Below, piece by piece: positions 28,366 to 41,000 of a stretch of DNA of 64,000 bases. Numbering within the stretch: position 1 is the stretch's first letter; every line of letters starts with the position of its first letter. The DNA lies in the NCBI RefSeq assembly GCF_020882245.1, contig NC_083598.1, positions 34,075,858 through 34,139,857 on the forward strand, given 5' to 3'. This DNA comes from Rhopalosiphum padi. Its lineage: Eukaryota > Arthropoda > Insecta > Hemiptera > Aphididae. The position numbers and the translations under genes are program-made. The notes under the pieces are model-generated. The model saw only the letters and a list, made by a program, of their open reading frames with translations, made no database searches and had not been told where the DNA came from.

Positions 28366-28589
28366 TTAAGAGGACGTCATACCCGAATGTGTTGTCTCTG
28401 TCTTACGAACATAAGACATAGCAAATTTGCGTTCAGCGGATTCAATTTTATATTACCTTTAAGTTTGATGATAGGTAAATTGACTATAATATTTAAGCTA
28501 ATAGCATAAAATTGAATCCGCTGAACGCAAATTTGCTGTCTTACATTCGTAAGACAGAGACAACACATGCGGGTATGACATCCTCTTAA
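28366..28589. mobile_element. Fold-back MITE with TTAA ends (piggyBac-like)
   Basis: TTAA at 28366-28369 and 28586-28589 brackets two arms of about 95 bp. The arms are nearly perfect inverted copies of each other, separated by only about 35 bp. The left begins ttaagaggacgtcataccc; the right in reverse begins ttaagaggatgtcataccc. A TTAA target and its duplication are the hallmark of piggyBac-type insertion, which makes that the likely superfamily. It lies about 180 bp upstream of the SSB start codon, so it sits in or next to that promoter. Confidence 0.85.
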
Positions 28590-31351
28590 CAAATAACACC
28601 ATACTTTCCAGATTTAAAACAATTGTTTAATATTTACCAATATTCGAGGACTAAGATCTTAGTCCGTGCCAATATTATATGCGTAATGCGTTTATGTACT
28701 TTTATTGTTGTTATGAATGCAGTGGAGTTAACTATATAGTTGACTTATTATTTGACATTTGCATAGAACTTTTACTTTTCAATTATTTCGTTTTCGCTTT
28801 TATTTAGCGCACATTAAACAAAAATCAAAATAATAAATAATATGCTTTGATTTTAAATTATTTGTATTCTCGGTAATTCGATTAATTTTGTTATTTTAAG
28901 GTTATGGGCTTATGGCGCCAAACGCAGCCATTATCGAAAATCAAAAATTTACGATTAAAACTATTAAACTATAAATGTTTAAGTAATTAAGTTTCAATAA
29001 TCAATACGATGATCGAAAGATCAACAGACTAGGACTATTAAATTGATAATCTTTTATAAAAATTGTAATCATAATATTATGAAAAAAGATTATCGGTTTT
29101 TCATCGCGATCGGGATCTGAAATATGCAAACGCACACCCCGCCGATTTAACATCAGCTGTTAAAATTGTGCTATAGAACAATCTGTGAGCCGATATTAGG
29201 CGGACCGGTCAAAAATCTAAGTTTTTGGATATCCACCAATTTCAGTACATTTGTCGTATATATTTATAATAGTCGTTAATTTTTTTCAATTTGTTATAAT
29301 CCCGCTTTAACGAACGTCCATTCCGTTTGAATAAGATGTAGTTCGTTAAACCAGCGGTGCACGTTATATCATATTCTATTATCTTATCGATTTAATTTTG
29401 TTTTTTTTCTACAACTACAATATACGCCATTCCGTAAAATTATTTAATAATTTTAATTTCATCAACCTTGAATTACGTGTACAATAAAGGCAGGTAATAA
29501 TATATTTTTAACAGCTTTTACGATTCATTGTATTATTATTTTTTACTGCATCACAGTCCACATAATTGTATAAGTCGTGTTCATGTAATTGTGTACTTTC
29601 AATATACCTGCTTAAAGTTAAATAATATTTAAAAATTGGTTATTGATAAATTTTAATTCTTATTGAATGTTTCTATGCCAGTATTTTTGCAAGGTATGTA
29701 TGGTATAGTTTTTGCATATGATTAGTATTATATAGATAACTATGATTGCAATAAGTTATAATAATTGTCAGAGCACTATATAAAATTAGTAATAATTACC
29801 TAAACTATTAGAATATTATTAGTTTTTCAAGTTATTTTTTATATTCGTAATATGACAGTATCCTGCAGTTCAGAATCTGATTTAAGTAAATAGTAAAATA
29901 TAATCTACAACATTTATTTTACTAATTATTGTTGGTATTAGGAATCAATTAATATATAATTAATGTTAGTTATATATGCATGCTTTGTTAATAATCTTAT
30001 TAATTTAACATATCAATACCTTAAATATGTGAATATATACGTTCGCGTTAAATATACTATAAGTACAAATTTGTATTTAACTCTTGTAAAATTATATTTT
30101 ATACTTCAAGGTCATAAATCTTAATCTATTTAATTTAGGTAAGACATAAATAGCCAATATTATTTTTTAATATGAATTGTTTGTCCACTAATGCTGCATA
30201 ACATAATACTACCTATATAATAGTATATTATAGTGTCTACTCAATACATATGTTTAATATTATTTAATTACATTAATATACATAATTCATTATAATAAAT
30301 GTTTAAATAATTTACATTTTCTATATGAATTATCAATATTAATTTAAATTATATATTATGTAATGTTCGACTTAAACATGTAGATAAATTGTAAGTTAAA
30401 CAATAATTTGGTTTTTTCTTAAAATAATGTTTTTATTATTTTATTGGATTTTTCTTAATTTAAATTTCTTTAATTGGAGTACATATATATTCTACAGGGT
30501 AATTGACTAACCATGATCATTCCAATTTTATTTCTTAATGCGGTTAATTAAAATTTGATTTCTAATTTTTAATTGTACAGACTATATTTTTTAACTCTTG
30601 ATATTCTTTGTGCTACTAATGGAATACCCCGTGGGGATAGAAACTTCTGTTTAGAAAAAACAACCTCTCATTTATATAGTAAATTATTTAGTGGATAAAA
30701 TTTCTGAAAACATTGATATAATAAAATCAAAATTTGAAAAAAAACAGTTTTTGAGTTATTTAATTTTGTGTAATAAGAATAATAAAACTATGATAATGGG
30801 TTTAGAAGATATGATAGTTATGGATTTGAAAATCTTAATTTGTAAAATATTTGTTAATTTGTAATCCTTAATATAATAGTATATACTTTTACTACTCATT
30901 GTTAAAATTATCCACTAAATAATTTGTACAAAAGGGGGATCTTGTTTGAAAAACAGATGTTTGTATAATTGTATCTTCACGGGGCACTCCTTGAATGGTA
31001 CAAAAACTTTAAAAGAGTATAAAATAATGGTTTGGTTTTTAAGTAGGTATATTATAATTTTCAAAAATTATAATTTGTATTAATTCATTATTAAAGGAAA
31101 AATGGAGGGATCATGCTTAAGAATATGAAATACCCTACATTAATTTACATGTACCTAATTATTTGTTTTGAAAGATTGTATTTTATATTAAGAATAATTA
31201 TTTGTGTAATTATAATATTATCTACTAATTACATTTTATTGATTTTACTTAATTTGATCTAAAATATATCATTTTTTATTTATTTTTCTCAAATTTGTAT
31301 GTTTTTTATTTTATAGAGTATACTATTTCAAATCTGCATCAATAAGACACA
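28590..31351. promoter_or_regulatory. Divergent SSB/reductase intergenic region with candidate 5'UTR exon
   Basis: This separates the minus-strand SSB gene from the plus-strand reductase. A CpG-richer segment lies at about 29080-29210. A good donor, GGCAG|GTAATA, ends a possible untranslated exon at 29493. A good acceptor, tttttattttatag, ends at 31316, 35 bases before the reductase ATG. I infer a 5'UTR intron of about 1.8 kb between them. A perfect 16-bp palindrome, gactaagatcttagtc, lies at about 28649-28664. Confidence 0.4.
30598..31012. repeat. Dispersed inverted-repeat element, copy C
   Basis: The left arm has ttctttgtgctactaatgga, then ccccgtggggatagaaactt, then ctgttt. The right arm in reverse has a matching sequence: tttttgtaccattcaagg, then ccccgtgaagatac. 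Inside are tttagtggataaaatttct and cagtttttgagttattt, the blocks seen in copies A, B and E. It has no open frame and lies in the inferred 5'UTR intron of the reductase gene. Confidence 0.65.
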
Positions 31352-33637
31352 ATGGGCATTCTTGATGATCTCGTGAGTATTTAATAAATAATAAAAGTTT
31401 AATTATATAAATCAAAATCAAAATAGTGTATTATTTTATTACAAGTTTTAGTTTTTAAATAATTTATCTGAACAATTTTGTTATAACTCATTAAAAAGTG
31501 ACTTGAAAGTAGGCTTATTTCAGCTTTATGTTGAACTATTCTAATATATTTATCCTTTTACTTATATATTATATTTAAATACCAATTTTTTTATTTATCT
31601 AACTTTTATTTAACAGGAAATTTAGATTGTGAACATACATATAACCTTTAACCTACTTCTATTATTAGATTATTCAATTATTATATTTTCAATAAATCTA
31701 TAATACATTTAACTGTCTCCTTTTGAGAAATTTAGACCTTGTGTAATTCTTCCATGAAAATAAACATAACCTTCAACAATTTATACTTTCGATTTTTGTG
31801 TAATAAAAATTGATAACATATTCATAAAAAATGCTCTAAATTTTCACTAATTTTTACCTTAATTACCAATTTTTTACTTTTTAGCGGTTTTTTTTAATCA
31901 TACATTTTTAATTTCTTATAAAAAAATGAGTTCTTTTTCCGTTAAAAATTTTTTGTCGACATTTTCGGTAAAATAAATTTACTTTATTTTTATTTTTTAT
32001 TTCAGAAATCTTGATTTTGACTTAAATTATATTATTTAATTTATGTTTTCTTTAAAGTAAATGTTCTTGGTAATTTTAATATATTTAATATCAATATTGT
32101 TTATTTTTCAGAGCGTTTCTTCAGTGTTAGTTGGACTTGGGATTGTTGTAACTACTGGTTTTGCTATATCAGCATTTGTAGCCAATTTCCAAAAGAAAAG
32201 TCAAAAAAAAAGAACTTTAGTGGATTCAAATACAAAGATTCCATTGCCACTTATTCAAAAACATATAATTAGTCATGACACACGAAGATTTAGATTTGAA
32301 TTGCCATCAAAAAATCATATTCTTGGTAATGTTACTTACATTTTTAGATAAAATATGTTGCAAATTTTTCATTATATTATATTAGTTAAATAAAATTGTT
32401 CAATATATTTTATTTACAATTTACAATTAATCATTAATCATAATATGTATTTGAATTATTTTTATACAAATATTATTTGTGTAAATACAGATTAGTTAAC
32501 ATAATAATGCACAGATTCAATATTAATTTATTATTATTAATGATTTTAAAATATTGTACAGGTTTACCTATAGGTCAACACATACATTTATCAGCGAGAA
32601 TAAACGAAGAATTAGTTGCTCGTGCTTACACGCCAGTCAGTAGTGACAATGATGTTGGATATATGGATTTGGTTATCAAGGTAAATTTTTTTGCATAATT
32701 TTAAATACTTTAAAATTACAACCTTTTTTCATATTTTTTTTAGGTTTACTTTAGAGACCAAAATCCCAAGTTCCCTGATGGTGGTAAACTAACGCAATAT
32801 CTCGAAAAAATGGAAATTGGAGATACAATTGATGTCCGAGGACCTTCAGGTCGTCTTATTTATCATGGTCGTGGAGATTTTGAAATTAAAGCTGTTAAAA
32901 GAATAGATCCTTCTCATAACCTTTATGCTAAAAAATTATCAATGATTGCTGGTAAAATCACTAATTTTGTTCATATTTAATAAATAACTTTTCACGTGTT
33001 ATTATAATATTCATTTGTTCCCATGGGTTATGTCAGGTGGTACTGGCATTACGCCAATGTTGCAGTTAATTAGACAAGTAACTAGAGATCCTAAAGATGA
33101 AACCAAATTGTCATTACTTTTTGCCAACCAGACTGAAGAAGATATATTATTAAGAGACGAATTAGAAGAAGCCGTTAAAAATTATCCAGATCGTATCAAG
33201 GTCTGGTATACAGTTGATAGACCTACTGATGGTAAATAATTTATTATACTTATATTATTTTTCATACTTTACTCTGTCCAGCCAAAGAACACATTGATTC
33301 TGCGTACTCCTTGAATGCATTGTCATCTAGGCCAATTCCACTTTAGTGGAGTGTCTCATTGGGATACGCAGAAGAATTAATTTTTTGGTTTGCAGATTTT
33401 TTTGCTAAACAGAGTGATTTAATATATTCACAACTTTATTTTAACAAAATATATTAATTTTTAGGTTGGAAGTACAGTGTTGGATTTATATCATCTGACA
33501 TGATATCAGAACATCTATATCCACCAGCTCAAGATACATTGGTATTGATGTGTGGACCTCCTCCAATGATAAACTTTGCATGTATTCCAAATCTTGATAA
33601 ACTTGGATATGATGCTAAGTTACGATTTTCTTATTAA
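31352..33637 (+). CDS. CYB5R3: NADH-cytochrome b5 reductase, membrane-anchored
   Basis: Six coding exons: 31352-31372, 32112-32325, 32562-32680, 32744-32951, 33037-33231 and 33465-33637. All have GT-AG introns and matching phases, and the protein is 309 residues (human CYB5R3 has 301). A hydrophobic segment at about residues 8-27 should anchor it to the ER or outer mitochondrial membrane. RAYTPVSS (99-106) and GPSGRLIY (151-158) are the FAD-binding motifs. GGTGITPM (188-195) and CGPPPM (282-287) are the NADH-binding motifs. The enzyme passes electrons from NADH through FAD to cytochrome b5, serving fatty-acid desaturation and elongation, sterol synthesis and P450 reactions. The first exon codes only MGILDDL. 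The exact paralogue (CYB5R1, 2 or 3) is not certain. Confidence 0.93.
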
Positions 33638-33991
33638 AAATATTAAAAAATTAAAAAAAATGTTATTCATTTATATTAGACCGTCCGTAATATTTTTGAG
33701 TTGTATTTGTTGATTCACATTTTGTAATAGATTTTGATCATGGAATGGGTATTTGGTATTTAAAAAACATTTGAAACCCTTTTATAATGTTGCTAATCAA
33801 TTGGTGTTAACACTTAATTTATGTACAAATTGTTTAATCTAGCTAAGCATAATACAATATATTTATATAATATTTCTTCAATATATCTATTTTAGAATGT
33901 ACTTCAAAACATAAACATTTTTAAATTCCTGTTTTGGCTTACACCAAAAATGTATATATTCTTATATTATATATTGTATGTGATGTGTTTT

Positions 33992-33997
33992 AATAAA
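33992..33997 (+). terminator. Poly(A) signal AATAAA of the reductase gene
   Basis: A canonical AATAAA lies about 355 bp after the reductase stop codon, followed within 30 bp by GT-rich sequence (tgttgtgttc). This is the best candidate for the 3' end of that transcript. Confidence 0.6.
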
Positions 33998-34019
33998 GTG
34001 TTTCATTTTGAGTATTTAA

Positions 34020-35022
34020 TTGTTGTGTTCATTGATATATTTTGTGAAAATAAAATAATGTGAATGTTTGAATTCTAAATGCTTACTGAGATAGTATGCT
34101 TAATTAGACTATTTTAAGGCTTAAATATAGAAAATTATAAGTTAGGTTACTTATTAGTTACACCATTTACTTAAATATGTAGCCACGTAATGCTATAATA
34201 TAGTATACAGTACCGAAAAAATACTGTTCATCTGACCAGCCGAACCCTTTAGTTATATCGTCGAGCTAAGGTGTTACTATAACATTTAAATAATTATTAT
34301 TATACTCAAATTACTATAGGAGTAATATTCAAAACTGGAGTAGTTAATCAGCATTTATAATAATTTATCAATCCCCATTTATTAGTTCGTAATGTGACCA
34401 GCAAAAGTTATCGATTGTCAGAAATAGCCAACATTTGATCTGAAAAGTTCATTTCTTGACTAGCAAAAAATAAAACCTAAATAAAAAAAGTTGAATATCA
34501 TTTATAATTATTGAAAATATATTAACGATGAATGAAAAACTTATATTATAGTAAATACAAAATGTAATTATGATATAAAAAGTTTAAAAAAAATTGTTAA
34601 CCTAAAGAATATAATATATAATATTTAAAAATGATTTATGTATGTACAAAATATACAATATAATCTCTTAATATAAAAATTTACATGTATAAATTTATTC
34701 AGAACATTTGTGTTCAACATATTGAGAATCAATCAATTTATTTTTTAATGAAACTTATTATAATTCTATAGTAAATACAGTAAGACATGCCACAGTTTTA
34801 AATTAATAATACTATTGAGTTTCCTTTTAAATTAAACACTGTTAAAACTTATAACTATTGTTTGTAACATGAAATAATTATTATTATGCAACAAAAATAT
34901 CCTCTGTCAATATACTGTACATTTATTACACTAAAAAATTATTCGAACTATTTTCTAAAACTTCTTTTAATTTTTCAATGAATGTGTCATGCCAAATTTT
35001 AATTAAAATTAAAATATTAATA
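34020..35022. other. AT-rich region between convergent genes
   Basis: The reductase (plus) and helicase (minus) genes converge here, so the stretch must hold the end of the helicase transcript. No exon or repeat with clear ends was recognised. Confidence 0.5.
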
Positions 35023-38000
35023 TTAAAAATAAGATACTTTAGGAGCAGACAGGAATCCTGGCCGATTTGATGGTGGCATTTTTACAGTTGATTTTAGTGT
35101 AGATGTTTGGGCTTTAGATTGTTTTGGCACCGTGGATGATGTTGCAGCTTTTTTCTTTGAACTAATTTTTTTTAATAGAAAGTAATCATAATTAATGGTT
35201 TGTGTATATATTTACATTTAATTTGCTTCAATTTAATAATATGTTCATAAATTAATTATAGGCGCCAAGTTTTAATTAATGTATCAGGTGTCCGTAATTT
35301 TAGAACTCCCCATCTAAGAACATTAATCATCTCATATATTATCACTATTATTATATAGTAGGTACCTTTCAACAATTTAAACAAACGCTCGGGCACCTTT
35401 GTACATAGCGCATATGGGTCAGATAAGAAATTATGTGCATGCATTTTACTTTTTAGTGAACAATAAAATCTGTATTATCAAATAAACAATTTTCAAAATG
35501 TATTTACTTTAACATATATTTAGGTAAATTATGATTAAATAATAATACATACAATTATATAATATGTATACATACTTTTTAGTCTTTCCTCTTTTAAACC
35601 TTTTATTTCCTCCTTTATTTGAATAATATGTTTTTCTTTTGTTCTTATTGTTTACCACACCAGTGGCCATATCATCAAAGTATGGACAATCTGTACTAGT
35701 TTTGAGCCAATCTCCTCCTTCCTCTTCAATATTATTTAATTCATTTTCTTCGCATTCGGCAACTATTAATCAATAATTGATTTAATATATTAGTTTATAT
35801 ATTTTAAAATTTAAAGTTTTAAAGGAATTAACTTTATATAAACAATATTAAAATAACATGATAAATTTAAGTTATTATTCTTTTTTTGCAATGTTCATTA
35901 AGATAAATGTAAAAGACAAGTGGATTATAATAAAAGGGATATAAAAAAAAAAAATTAAAAAAAAACTTTCCAGTTCTGCAAGTTACATGGGTAAATGCAC
36001 ACATGATATTCCACAATTAAAGATTAATATTGTTTTACCGAATTTATTCGCAGCTGCTTCCTGTGTAATCTCTAATAACTGCCTGCCATATTTTTCAAAA
36101 TTAGCTTTTGTCACTCCAACAATTTTTAACATTTCTTCTTCAGTTTCTGGTAAAGATTGAGACATCTCTTGAATTGCCTGAAAAGTATATAATATATTGA
36201 AATCAAATTCATAAAAAAGATGAGTAAATAATTAAATATTTTTACCACCCCGAACCATAGTTGAATATAATGGTAAACACAAAAGTTACCAAAGGAGTAG
36301 AAATTATATTAAAAATAATATGTATATAAATGTCTTATAATAACTTATAAATGTTGTTATAATGTTTTTGTGAAACCAAGGAAACAACTAAACACTTCTT
36401 CAACTTGTAAATATGAAAGTTGAATACTAAAAGCAATAATCCTTTTTTTTTGATACATTAATTACTAACTTGAATAGTCATAACAGCATTAGTGTTCACG
36501 TTTAATGAAGCAGCTAAACCACGACAAACATCCATCAAATTTTCGTAACATTTCTCTTGGATTTCTTTTAGAACAGTATTAACTGGTGTGTTTGAATGTT
36601 TACTTGTAGTTTCAATATTTAATTTATTCTTTGAAGCTGATGCTAATTTTAACTAATAACATATTTAATATTCATAGAATTAAGACATCAATAATTAAGT
36701 TTAGTTAATTAAAAAGTTAAATTACTTTTATTGATCCCCGAATGAGTTTGTCTGCTTCTGGACCAACTCTGACAAACGCGTTAATAATATCTACTTTAGA
36801 AGCAACCATTTCTTCTCTCAAATAACCTTCCAAAACTAATTTATGCATCAAACGTTCTGCATCAAATCTATCCCATTGTTTTCCACGTCCATGTAAACTC
36901 AATTTATCATGATCTAAGTCATATATCATATTAAATTAAATTAAAAAATATAATTAAAATGAATATTTTAAAATAAAACTCACTGTTTGATTTGATTTTT
37001 TGATTTGAACTACCTTTAAATATATCAATTATATGTATCAAAGTAAAATTGTTGTTCCAATTACCACCTCCTGAACCACATAATTCTTTTACTGTTTTTA
37101 CTATTTCAATACTATCTTCTGTGACATCAATATATTTAAATGCCGCCTAAGTATTTTTTTTAGATACATTGTAATTGTTAAATTTAATTAATCAGAAAAA
37201 TTTAGACATTAATATTTACCTTATTTTGACAATTATCACATGCTGTTTCTTTATTTGAAATACATTTATCATCATCAAATGTTTCACCAAAATAGTTAAG
37301 TTGTAAAGTTCGCCTGCAATCTGCTTTATTTTCACAGTATGATACAATTATCTAAAAAGATTTTGCATATGTACTTTTTTTGATTCATGATTACCACTGT
37401 CGTCCACTAATAAAAAAAAATAATATTCAAAATATCAGTCAGAAATATCTATTGGTGTATAATAATATATACTAAATATTATATATTACTTTCTTAATTT
37501 TTAATCAATTGTGGTAATTGAAATGAAAAAAGTCTGAATTTTTAAAACTTCAAGAATTTGTGTTAAATAGGAAAATAATAAAAAATGTAACTCAGGTTGT
37601 AATGAGTAGGTGCATAATTAGGCTAGCTTTAACATAACATATTAATAAGAGAGATCCGATATCACACCCAAGCGGTATAACAATTTGAATCCACAAAAAC
37701 GTCGGCGTGAACTGTCCCAAAATTTCTATTTTATAACTTTTCTTCAAAACTATTATAGCTAAAAAGTTGATTGATAGCTCATTCAATAGGGATTATCAAG
37801 TAGATACAAAATTTTGGATTAAACATTTAAAAAAAAAATAGTTATTTTTTGCTAGATTTTCATTTAACATGGAAGATTACCGAAACTGGAGAACAGATTT
37901 TGTTATTTGGGGTCTTGTTAGATTCACATAGGCTAGGAGAAGTGCTGTGAAGATTTTCAGAACTTTATCTTCAATCATTAACTCACTAAAAAGCTATAAA

Positions 38001-41000
38001 GCTGAAAAACATAAAAAAACGCCTAATAAAATGTGTTTTAATGATTTTTTGAAGCTCTGTAATGAATTAACTATAAATTAAGTTCTGAAAATCTTCACTG
38101 CATTTTTCCTAGACAATGTGAATCTAACAAGACCCCAAACAACAAAATCCACTCTCCGGTTTTGGAGATCTATCTCATTAAATTAAAATGAAAATAAAAT
38201 ACATTATACATACATATTGCATAAAATGAATAAATTTCTAAAAATTGAAAATTAAGAAAGTTTACATGCCAATCTCTGACTTGGCAAGCATTTTTATAAT
38301 AGTAAAATGGTTGCTATAAGTATAAAGCAGAACCAAAACAATTCCAAAAAAAAACTTATTATAATAATAATTATTTAAAATCACTTTTTACAATTCTATC
38401 TACATTATTTTTAATTGTCATTGATATTGTTTACAAGGTGATTCACTTAGCATGTTTATCCCATTTTTTTTATTTAATGATGAATTTATTCAAATTTTGA
38501 CTTGGCATTTTTAAATATACCTACCATATTTACATATTCTTGAGATTTTCTATATTTTTTGTACTAATTAAAGAGTGTCTTGTGGAGATACAAACTTCTG
38601 TTTCTCAAATGAAAAATATTCTATTGTACATTTTAGTGAATATTTTTTTTTTTTGTCATTTAAAAAGCAAAAGTTTGTGTCTCCACAAGACACTCTTTAA
38701 TTAGTACAAAAAATCTTAAGAATTTTATAATATAGTTTTTAAGAATACTAAAAAATTAAAAAAATTAGATTATGAATAACTGTATTGTTAAAAAAGAAAA
38801 AGGGAGTGAGCATGCTTGGTGAACTTTCTACTATAAAGCCAAAATATGTTACTTAGTAATAAAAATAAGAAAGGATTATTTAATACTTGCATTCAATAAG
38901 TTTTCGAATGCGATGCATATCTTGATAACTATAGTAAAGAAAGCAATGAGATGTTTTTCCATCACGTCCAGCTCTCCCGGATTCTTGATAATAACCTTCG
39001 ATAGACTTTGGTAGAGAATAATGAAAAACGTAGCGGACATCTGGTTTATCTATCCCCATACCAAACGCGATTGTAGCACAAACCAACTGAAAAATAGAAT
39101 GAAAACATAGTTTTAACTTTTAGTAAACATGAGATTAATGCTTAAATTAATTTTGATTTTTTTGATAATTTATTTATAATAGCAAGAAATAATTACATTA
39201 ACTTTGTTTGTGATCCATTTCATTTGAACATCATTACGTTTTAGGATCGGTTAAACCAGCATGATAGCTAATTGCTTTAATTCCTTCATTACACATAAAA
39301 GTTGCTGTAGTATCACATTCATTTCTTGACAAACAATAAATTATGCCTGACTGGTTTCTATATTTTTCTTTTATGAGATTAGCTATTTCTGCCATAGCAG
39401 ATTTTCCTTTCTTGGGAACAACTTTATAAAGCAAATTAGGCCTATTAAAACTAGATAAAAATCTGAAAACAACAATTTAATTTATTTTAATATATATTAT
39501 GAATTTAAAAAAAAGATTTTCTTTACGAAATTATGTTGTTAATTATTTTTAAAGTTATGTTATTGAAAAATTATATATATTACAATTTTGTTCCACTAAT
39601 CTGTAACTGGTGAAGCACATCTTCACGGACGCGAGGTGTTGCAGTAGCAGTAAGAGCCATGATTGGAACATCTGGATATTTTTTCCTGAATTCTCCTAAA
39701 CGTTTATAATCTGGTCTAAAAGTCAATTGAGTTTTTAATTAATAATCCAGTACAATATGTTATTTATACAAACCGAAAATCATGACCCCAATGAGAAACA
39801 CAATGAGCTTCATCAATAACTAGACGGGCTAGTTTTCCGCGACAATGCAAATTGTTTAAAATTTGTCCTAATTTCATACTAGCAGCAATTTTTTCCGGCG
39901 TGACATATAACATTTTCAAACCTTTTTAATAATAAATAAGAAGTAATAAACTTTGACAAATAATAAATAATAATGTAAATTCAATTACCTGGTTCAGACA
40001 TACACAACTTTGTGAAAATCGAGTTTTCTTCTTCATACGGCATATTACCCAGCAAGTGGGCTGTTGGAATCTAAAAACAATATGGTAAATAAAATAATTT
40101 AATACATTAAAAATAATATTTACATCTAATGATTTCAATTTCTCCGTCTGATCAATGACTAATGATTTCAAAGGTGAAATAACAAGCGTAACTCCTTTGG
40201 AAATTACTGCAGGTAATTGATAACATAATGATTTTCCGCCACCAGTAGGCATCAATACAAAACAGTCGTGACCAAGTAAAGCAGCATTAATAGTTTCCAA
40301 TTGATTGGGACGAAAATCGTGGAGACCAAAAGTTGATCTAAATACCTGTAAAATATACAGTGGCATTATTTTTTAAGCTATATTAACTATATGTAAAATA
40401 TCATAATAAAATTTTAATCAATAAACCGTACAGTAAACAATTCTCTTGAATGAGGATAATTTGTTTTGCTGAATTCTCCTTTAGAAACTGATATGTTTGG
40501 CAATGATGTTTTTTTTCAAACTACAATTTGACATTGGTCGAGAAGTATTCCCCAAAAGAATTATTACTGGCTAATATTTAAGAAAAATACAAATTTAAAT
40601 TAATGAATTTATTTAAAAATACTACCATTTTTAATTTATTACCTCTTTCACAATTAGACTGAGGTGACATTCTTGTAGTCTCAAATTATTAAGTGTATTT
40701 ATATTGTTATTATTAACTGAACGACTTTGAATTTCAGTTATAGAATATGAATCAAAATTATTGTCATTGACAATACAGCCCAATTCATTCACGCTTAGAC
40801 GTTCTCGGGAATAAATATCTCTATTAGTATTATTTTGAAAATCTGATTGACTGTCAAAACCATTTATTAGTATTACTATTGTTAAATACATTAGTATTAT
40901 TATATGATGTATTCAATTTAGAATTATCAGTATTAGCTGATCCATATTTTGAAGAGTTGAATGTTTGTCTTTCATGTTGAGAATTGGTTGATGTGTCAAA

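Noticed and set aside
28377..28592. 71-codon minus-strand open frame
   Set aside because: It lies wholly within the fold-back MITE, and its two ends encode mirror-image sequence from the inverted arms.
33262..33390. Small inverted motif (ctgcgta / tacgcag) in the last reductase intron
   Set aside because: Only about ten bases pair, so it cannot be told from chance or from a heavily decayed element.
40840..40878. A 26-bp GT-AG intron removing BLM frame break 1
   Set aside because: Although GTAATACTAA...GACAG has the right ends, it is far below the length any known animal spliceosomal intron needs.
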